The notes under the pieces: generated by a model
The model's input: the letters and a program-made list of their open reading frames with translations, nothing else
The model's database searches: none
Told to the model about the DNA's origin: nothing
Program-made: the position numbers and the translations under genes
Assembly: GCA_964434345.1 (NCBI GenBank)
Contig: CAYSUY010000108.1
Location: 1 to 13,909, forward strand
Source of the DNA: CAIOSQ01 sp964434345
GTDB lineage: Bacteria; Pseudomonadota; Alphaproteobacteria; CACIAM-22H2
DNA: 13,909 nucleotides
Reading direction: 5' to 3'
In this document: piece by piece, positions 6,813 to 11,532 of the stretch
Position numbering within the stretch: the stretch's first letter is position 1
Layout of the letters: each line of letters opens with the position of its first letter

Positions 6813-7181
6813 TCACGCATCGGCGCGCCAGGCATCGACGACATGGCGTGGCAGGAAACGGCCGAACAGGATCGCGTCGAAGCGGGCGTCATGATCGGCG
6901 AGGTCGGGCCGCATGGCGAGGAAGGCGCGGGCGGCGCGGACGATGCGCGTGCGCTGGCGCTGGCGCAGCGCATCGGCAGCCGCGGCGATGTCGCCGCGCG
7001 CCTTGACCTCGACGAAGACGAGAACGCGTCCGCGCCGGGCGACGAGGTCGATTTCGCCCCCGGGAAGCCGCAACCCGCGCGCCAGGATCGCATAGCCCTT
7101 CACGCGGAGCAGCCAGGCGGCGAGCCACTCGGCGCGCGCGCCACGGCGGCGCGCCGCGGCCCCGCGCGCGGCGCGGTTCAC
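6813..7181 (-). CDS. yraN: YraN family (UPF0102) endonuclease-like protein
   Basis: 122 residues, normal for the family. The conserved core is present: a basic N-terminal helix (RGAAARRRGARAEWLAAWLL), G-Y at 29-30, then GEIDLVARRGRVLVFVEVKAR, in which Glu43, Asp45, Glu58 and Lys60 form the restriction-endonuclease-like (E/D…EVK) active-site pattern. YraN proteins are presumed nucleases related to Holliday junction resolvases; their cellular role is poorly defined. The start is a GTG at 7181 forming a GTGA overlap with the rsmI stop codon (7178-7180), so the two genes are almost certainly cotranscribed and coupled. The rsmI-yraN pairing is widespread in Proteobacteria and supports both calls. 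The C-terminus ends close to or overlapping the SLT gene start. Confidence 0.93.
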   Translation of the reverse strand: MNRAARGAAARRRGARAEWLAAWLLRVKGYAILARGLRLPGGEIDLVARRGRVLVFVEVKARGDIAAAADALRQRQRTRIVRAARAFLAMRPDLADHDARFDAILFGRFLPRHVVDAWRADA

Positions 7182-8107
7182 GGTTCGCGGTCCCCCGCGA
7201 GCGCCAACGCCCGGGCATAGACCTCGCGGCGCGCGACCCCGGTCGCGCCGGAGACGGCCGCGACGGCGTCGCGCAGGCTCATGGTCGTCAGCGCCGCGCG
7301 CAGCTGCGCATCCAGCGTCGCCGCGTCGGGCACCGCCGCGACATCGGCGGCAGTCGGCGGCGCGACGACCACGACGATCTCGCCGCGGGGCGGGTCTTCG
7401 CCCGCGAAGGCCGCCGCGAGTTCACCGAGCGGCCCCGCGCGCACCTCCTCGAACATCTTGGTGAGTTCGCGCGCAACCACCGCATCTCGGGCGGCGCCGA
7501 GCGCGGCGGCCATGTCGGCTAGCGAGGCGGCGAGGCGCTGCGGCGCCTCGAGCAGCACCAGCGTCGCCTGGACCGGCGCGAGATCCGCGAGCGCCGCGCG
7601 CCGCGCCGTCTCGCGCGACGGCAGGAAACCCGCGAAGAGGAACCGGTCGCTGGGCAGGCCGGACAGGGCCAGCGCGGCGAGCGGCGCCGAGGCCCCGGGT
7701 ACCACGCTCACGCGCAGGCCGCGCTGGCGGGCGGCGCGCACCAGCTTGAAGCCGGGATCGGCGATCACCGGCATTCCGGCATCGCTGACCAGCGCGACCG
7801 CCTCGCCCGCCGCGATCGCGTCCAGCAGCCGCGTGCGCGCACCTGCGTCGGCATGGTCGTCATAGCGCTCCAGCAGCGGCGCGCGGATGGCAAGGGCGGC
7901 GAGCAGGCGACGCGCGACGCGCGTGTCCTCGGCCGCGATCCGGTCGACGGCGCGCAGCGTCGCGATGCCGCGCGCGGTCATGTCGCCGAGATTGCCGATC
8001 GGCGTCGCGACCAGATAGAGACCCGCCGGCAATTTACTCGCGGACGCGGCGCCGATAATGTCGCGCGCCGCATCTTCTTCCTCGACCGGCCGATCCACAG
8101 GTGCCAT
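7178..8107 (-). CDS. rsmI: 16S rRNA (cytidine1402-2'-O)-methyltransferase
   Basis: 309 residues from the ATG at 8107. RsmI transfers a methyl group from S-adenosylmethionine to the 2'-O of C1402 in the decoding centre of 16S rRNA. Tetrapyrrole-methylase-fold motifs are in order: LYLVATPIGNLGD (30-42), AEDTRVARRLL (59-69), LVSDAGMPVIADPG (106-119), VVPGASA (135-141) and FAGFLPSRE (158-166). A small helical C-terminal domain (LRDAVAAVSGATGVARREVY) is typical. The first 26 residues are non-conserved and contain A/T-rich codons (AGT AAA TTG, GAC ATT ATC) that coincide with a possible promoter for the divergent lppC-like gene, so a later start cannot be excluded. The ATG overlaps the divergent gene's ATG inside CCATGG. 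It leads the - strand series. Confidence 0.94.
   Translation of the reverse strand: MAPVDRPVEEEDAARDIIGAASASKLPAGLYLVATPIGNLGDMTARGIATLRAVDRIAAEDTRVARRLLAALAIRAPLLERYDDHADAGARTRLLDAIAAGEAVALVSDAGMPVIADPGFKLVRAARQRGLRVSVVPGASAPLAALALSGLPSDRFLFAGFLPSRETARRAALADLAPVQATLVLLEAPQRLAASLADMAAALGAARDAVVARELTKMFEEVRAGPLGELAAAFAGEDPPRGEIVVVVAPPTAADVAAVPDAATLDAQLRAALTTMSLRDAVAAVSGATGVARREVYARALALAGDREP
8033..8059 (+). promoter_or_regulatory. Candidate promoter for the LppC-like gene inside the rsmI 5' end
   Basis: TTTACT (8033-8038) and GATAAT (8054-8059) are separated by 15 bases and resemble -35 and -10 hexamers (four and five of six matches to the sigma-70 consensus). A transcript starting near 8066 would give the + strand gene a leader of about 40 bases. 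The hexamers coincide with the few A/T-rich codons in rsmI. The spacing is shorter than optimal, so this is a suggestion only. Confidence 0.35.
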
Positions 8108-9482
8108 GGCGATGTTCGATTCCGTTCCCGGGCCGCGCTGCGCGCTCCGCCCGCTCCGCACCGTCCTGGCCGTGATCGCGACGATCGCGCTGTCGGCGTG
8201 CGCGACCAACGTACCGGGGGCCGGTGGCCAGGTTCAAGCGCCGGCGGGAAGCAGGCCGGCCACCTCGCAGGCCGTACCTCCGGCGGCACGCGCGCAGGTG
8301 CCGCCCGCGCCACCGGCAGGCAATCCCACGCCCAGCCCGATGACGGCCCCGACGCAGGGCCAGACGGCCTCTCTCGCAACCGGCGCGATGCCGGCATCGG
8401 CCACGACCACCGATGCCGCCGCGGTCCCGGATCCCGCGGCCGAGCCGCGCCCCGGCCTCGCACCCCAGGCCAAGATCGCCGCCCTTCTGCCCTTGAGCGG
8501 CCCCAACGCCGCGATCGGCGCCGCCATGCTGGACGCGATGGCCATGGCCCATGCCGATGCCAAGGGCGGGATCCCGGTCGACCTCCTGCCGCGCGACACC
8601 GGCGGCACGCCGGAGGGTGCGCGCGCCGCGGCCGCGAGCGCGCTGGAAGCCGGCGCGACCATCATCGTCGGGCCGCTGCTGGGCGCCGAGATCCCGGCGG
8701 TCGCGGAGGTCGCGCGCGCGGCCAGCGTGCCGGTGCTCGGCCTTACCAACAACGCCGCCGCCGCCGGCCCGGGCGTCTATGTGCTGGGCCTGCTGCCTCA
8801 AAATCAGGTCCAGCGGTCGATCGGCTTCGCCCAGGGCAAGGGCGCGCGCCGCTTCGCCGCGGTCATTCCCAACGACGTCTATGGCCGCCTCGTCGAGGAT
8901 GCGTTCCGCGCCGCCGTCGCCGCGGCGGGCGGTCAGGTCGTCGCGGTCGAGCGCCATGGCGGCGACGTCGCGACGATCTCGGCCTCCGTCAAGCGGGTGG
9001 CCGGCGCGATCGAGCGCATCGACGCGCTGCTGGTCGCGGGGAACGGCGACGGGCTGATCCTTGCCGCCTCCTTCGTGCCGTATTTCGACATCGACGCGCG
9101 CGAGAAGCTCGTCCTGGTCGCGACCACGACCTGGGACGATCCGCGGCTCGCGCGGGAGGTCGCGCTCTATGGCGCCTACATCGCGGCGCCGCTGACCGCG
9201 CGCCGCGACGATTTCCAGCGCCGCTACAAGGAGGCCAACGGCCGCGACGCGCAGCTGCTGTCCTCGCTCGGCTACGACGCCGCCGCACTCGCGATCGCCG
9301 CGCTGCGCGAGGCGGGCGACGGCGCGCTCGCCCCGGTGCTCACCAATGCCGGCGGCTTCGAGGGCTATGACGGCGTGTTCCGGCTGCAGACGGATGGCAC
9401 CAACACGCGCCTGCTGCCGGTGCTGCAATTCCAGCGCGGCGGACCGAAGATCGTCGACGACCCTGCGGGCGCGTCGAACTAA
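8106..9482 (+). CDS. Penicillin-binding protein activator, LppC/LpoA-like lipoprotein
   Basis: 458 residues from the ATG at 8106. A basic n-region (R11, R15, R18) and hydrophobic core lead to lipobox L-S-A-C, Cys32. Residues 33-118 are a Pro/Ala/Gly/Thr-rich spacer, long enough to cross part of the periplasm. Residues 120-455 form a type-I periplasmic-binding-protein fold: KIAALLPLSGPNAAIGAAML, GATIIVGPLLGAEIPAVAEVA, VPVLGLTNNAAAA, AAVIPNDVYGRLVEDAF and LLSSLGYDAAALAIAAL. In gammaproteobacteria LpoA is an outer-membrane lipoprotein that activates PBP1a; the alphaproteobacterial homologue is divergent and its target untested. Divergent placement next to rsmI-yraN is common. Alternative in-frame ATGs lie at 8058 (inside the rsmI antisense, unlikely) and 8112 (equally plausible). 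AGG at 8099-8101 is a weak ribosome site. The stop overlaps that of the convergent hybrid protein. Confidence 0.88.
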   Translation: MAMFDSVPGPRCALRPLRTVLAVIATIALSACATNVPGAGGQVQAPAGSRPATSQAVPPAARAQVPPAPPAGNPTPSPMTAPTQGQTASLATGAMPASATTTDAAAVPDPAAEPRPGLAPQAKIAALLPLSGPNAAIGAAMLDAMAMAHADAKGGIPVDLLPRDTGGTPEGARAAAASALEAGATIIVGPLLGAEIPAVAEVARAASVPVLGLTNNAAAAGPGVYVLGLLPQNQVQRSIGFAQGKGARRFAAVIPNDVYGRLVEDAFRAAVAAAGGQVVAVERHGGDVATISASVKRVAGAIERIDALLVAGNGDGLILAASFVPYFDIDAREKLVLVATTTWDDPRLAREVALYGAYIAAPLTARRDDFQRRYKEANGRDAQLLSSLGYDAAALAIAALREAGDGALAPVLTNAGGFEGYDGVFRLQTDGTNTRLLPVLQFQRGGPKIVDDPAGASN

Positions 9483-11239
9483 TCCGCCGCCACGCGATTC
9501 GCGCCGACAGAGGTGGCGGCTGCCGCCTCGGCGATCGCGTCGAGAAGGTCCGGGATCTCGACCGGCTTTTGGAGAATGCGCGTCCCGGACCAGTCGATAC
9601 CGGGCAAGGTCGCCCGCGAAAATCCGGTCATGAGCACAACCGCGACTGTCGGCCAACGCGACCGGACGATCCGCAGCAGAGCCGCGCCCGACATGCCGGG
9701 CATCGAAATGTCGGAGACCAAGACGTCACACGGCGCCGCCTCCAGATGTGCGAGCGCCGCAGCCGCCGAACCGACGCACAAGGCGAGGTGGCCGGCGCGC
9801 TCGATGCTCTCGCGCATCGTGGTGGCCAGATCCTCGTCGTCGTCGACCACGAGAACACGTAGCCCGACCCCAGCCACAGCCCGAGGCGCGTCGTGATCCC
9901 CCGCCGTCACCGCCTGAGGCAGACTGAGTTCGAACGTGGTCGTCGCGCTGTGCGGCGCGACATGGATGCGCAAGGCGCCGCCGCTGAGTCGGGCAAAACC
10001 GGAAGCGGCCGCAATGTGTAGCTTCCAATCGCCATCCTCGGACACGTCCAGCGCCGCTGCCATGACCTCGGGGCAGCCGCGCACGGCCAGGCGCAGGACC
10101 GGACTTGGCCCGCCTGTGCCACCGGGTTGCGTAGGCAGGATATCAAGGTCGAGATGGGGGCTGGTGGAGCGTGCGGCCAACCGGATCGCCGATACCAGGT
10201 CGACCATTGCGCCGCCCAGAGCGCCAGGATCGACGTGCACGCATGACGCGATGCCGCCATCCGGAACGGTACTGTGGACCGAGAGCCCTGTCGCGTCGAG
10301 GACGCGGCCGAGTGCCGGGCCGAGGACGTCAAGCAGGTCGCAATCTCGCGGATCCAGGCGCAACACCCCGGACGCCGCGAGGAATGAGCCGGTCACCGCC
10401 GCCGCGCGGCGCGCCTTTGCGGAGATGCGCTCGGCGCGGATCCGATCTCCGGGATCGCGCGACCCTTGCGCCAGCGCGGTGGCGTCATGAAGGATGACCG
10501 ACATCAGGTTGTTGAATTGGTGTGCCAGCAGGCCGGCGGCGCTTGCGAGGGTCTTCAATCCATCGAGATCGGGCACTGGAATCTCGACGATCTGCCGGTC
10601 TGTGAACTCCGTCGTCATGCCCAGCAGGGCCCGGATCCGGCCTTCGGCATCGCGCAGCGTCACGACATGTTCGGACATCCAGCGCATCGTCCCGTCAGGT
10701 CGAAGGATCCGGAAGTTCCGCACTAAACGCTCCCCTATGGGCACGCTCCCGGTCCAGGGCATGGTGTGCTCGAGCGCCGCAGCGAGGGCCGCGGGCGTCG
10801 TGGGAAGGTCCCCGCGATCCGGCGCCCAGATGGACGCGCAGGCCGCGTTCACCTGCACGAGGCGCCCCCCCGGCATCTCCCAAAGACAGACCGCGATGTC
10901 GCCGGATTTCCTCGACCCAAGCACCTCGCAGAGGAGACCGAGCCGCAGGCCATCGATATGCAAAGATGTGAACGCGACCTCGGCTTGCAGGCGCTGGCCA
11001 TCTGGGCGCATCCAGGTCAATCGTATCGGCGGCGACGTCGCGGCGCCGAGGATCGTCATCACCGCCCGAATGTCGGCCGCTGCGCTTTCCGAGGGCCAGA
11101 AAGGGCGAGACGCGAGCGGCCCCAGCAGATCCGTGTTTCCCCAGCCGACCAACGCCTTGAAGGACGCGCCGGCATGGACAATCTCACCGTCGTGCCCAAG
11201 AACGAAGAACGCGGCCGGAGTATGGGGCTCAATGGTCAC
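9479..11239 (-). CDS. PAS-containing hybrid sensor with degenerate kinase domain and intact receiver
   Basis: 586 residues, cytoplasmic, no membrane segment. Two PAS-like regions (about 8-105 and 115-215; FRILRPDGTMRWMSEHVVTL is typical PAS). A helical dimerisation domain carries His240 in LLAHQFNNLMSVI, matching the AHDFNNLL motif of hybrid kinases. The following ATPase region (about 300-442) keeps the outline, including GFARLSGGALRI and a final FELSLPQ strand. It lacks the N-box Asn (AMVDLVSAIRLAA), the D-x-G-x-G box (RGCPEVMAAAL) and the GTGLGL loop (DWKLHIAA), so ATP binding is doubtful. The receiver (460-575) is canonical: D466-D468, phospho-acceptor Asp510 in SDISMPG, Thr538 and Lys558. 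GTG 11239 is the only usable start, because an in-frame TAA lies at 11261-11263. Probably works with the upstream membrane kinase; the output is unknown as there is no DNA-binding or cyclase domain. Confidence 0.88.
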   Translation of the reverse strand: MTIEPHTPAAFFVLGHDGEIVHAGASFKALVGWGNTDLLGPLASRPFWPSESAAADIRAVMTILGAATSPPIRLTWMRPDGQRLQAEVAFTSLHIDGLRLGLLCEVLGSRKSGDIAVCLWEMPGGRLVQVNAACASIWAPDRGDLPTTPAALAAALEHTMPWTGSVPIGERLVRNFRILRPDGTMRWMSEHVVTLRDAEGRIRALLGMTTEFTDRQIVEIPVPDLDGLKTLASAAGLLAHQFNNLMSVILHDATALAQGSRDPGDRIRAERISAKARRAAAVTGSFLAASGVLRLDPRDCDLLDVLGPALGRVLDATGLSVHSTVPDGGIASCVHVDPGALGGAMVDLVSAIRLAARSTSPHLDLDILPTQPGGTGGPSPVLRLAVRGCPEVMAAALDVSEDGDWKLHIAAASGFARLSGGALRIHVAPHSATTTFELSLPQAVTAGDHDAPRAVAGVGLRVLVVDDDEDLATTMRESIERAGHLALCVGSAAAALAHLEAAPCDVLVSDISMPGMSGAALLRIVRSRWPTVAVVLMTGFSRATLPGIDWSGTRILQKPVEIPDLLDAIAEAAAATSVGANRVAAD

Positions 11240-11448
11240 GGGGCACGTCCAAAACTCGGCTTACAGATTGGGAGTGCTGACACCCTGCATCTCCCTTCGC
11301 GACGCTAGGACTCGACTGGCGGCGCGTGGCCGCAAACCCGTCCAGTCACAACGTCATGATGCGTCCAGCGGGTCAGCAGCCACGATACGCCGCCGTGCGG
11401 CTGAACTCATTGACCCGGCGCAAGCTTGTCCTGACAACCTCATTAGAC

Positions 11449-11458
11449 GGGGGGGGGG
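11449..11458. repeat. Homopolymer of ten G (ten C on the - strand)
   Basis: Ten consecutive G on the + strand, 5' to AATATA. It lies in the presumed leader of the hybrid sensor gene, about 12-21 bases downstream of the proposed transcription start. Runs of this length are prone to slippage. It is the longest homopolymer noticed in the window. Confidence 0.9.
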
Positions 11459-11476
11459 AATATACTTCATACCTAG

Positions 11477-11504
11477 AGAATATTTCCCTTCTACGATTTG
11501 ACAA
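11477..11504 (-). promoter_or_regulatory. Candidate promoter for the hybrid sensor gene
   Basis: Read on the - strand, TTGTCA (11504-11499) and TATTCT (11482-11477) are 16 bases apart and match -35 and -10 hexamers at five and four of six positions. They sit in the only A/T-rich patch between the two sensor genes. Part of it forms a loose dyad (GGAATAT at 11457-11463 against AATATTTCC at 11480-11488) that could be an operator. Start of transcription would fall near 11470, just upstream of the ten-base homopolymer. Confidence 0.4.
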
Positions 11505-11532
11505 CCCCGCCGGAGAGAGGTCGACCGTTTCG

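Larger units (their letters stand above)
11240..11532. other. Intergenic region between the two sensor genes
   Basis: This 293-base gap separates the sensor kinase stop from the start of the hybrid gene. No convincing coding frame, tRNA or terminator was seen. The half next to the kinase (11440-11505) is AT-rich with a G10 run and a candidate promoter. If that promoter is used, the hybrid gene has a leader of about 230 bases. The remaining stretch (11240-11440) shows no structure I can support. Confidence 0.6.

Noticed and set aside
4453..6894. A very long open frame on the + strand (813 codons).
   Set aside because: It runs antisense to the bactofilin, EI24 and SLT genes, whose products have clear family motifs. 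Its own translation is Arg/Gly/Asp-rich with no recognisable domain. Long antisense frames are expected in DNA this GC-rich.
8034..9656. A 540-codon open frame on the - strand opposite the LppC-like gene.
   Set aside because: The + strand product has a lipobox and periplasmic-binding fold; the antisense product is Arg/Gly/Asp-rich with no family signal.
11498..11503. A perfect TTGACA on the + strand as a -35 element.
   Set aside because: No -10-like hexamer lies 15-19 bases downstream, and it would drive antisense transcription into the sensor kinase. The overlapping complement fits better as the -35 of the - strand promoter.
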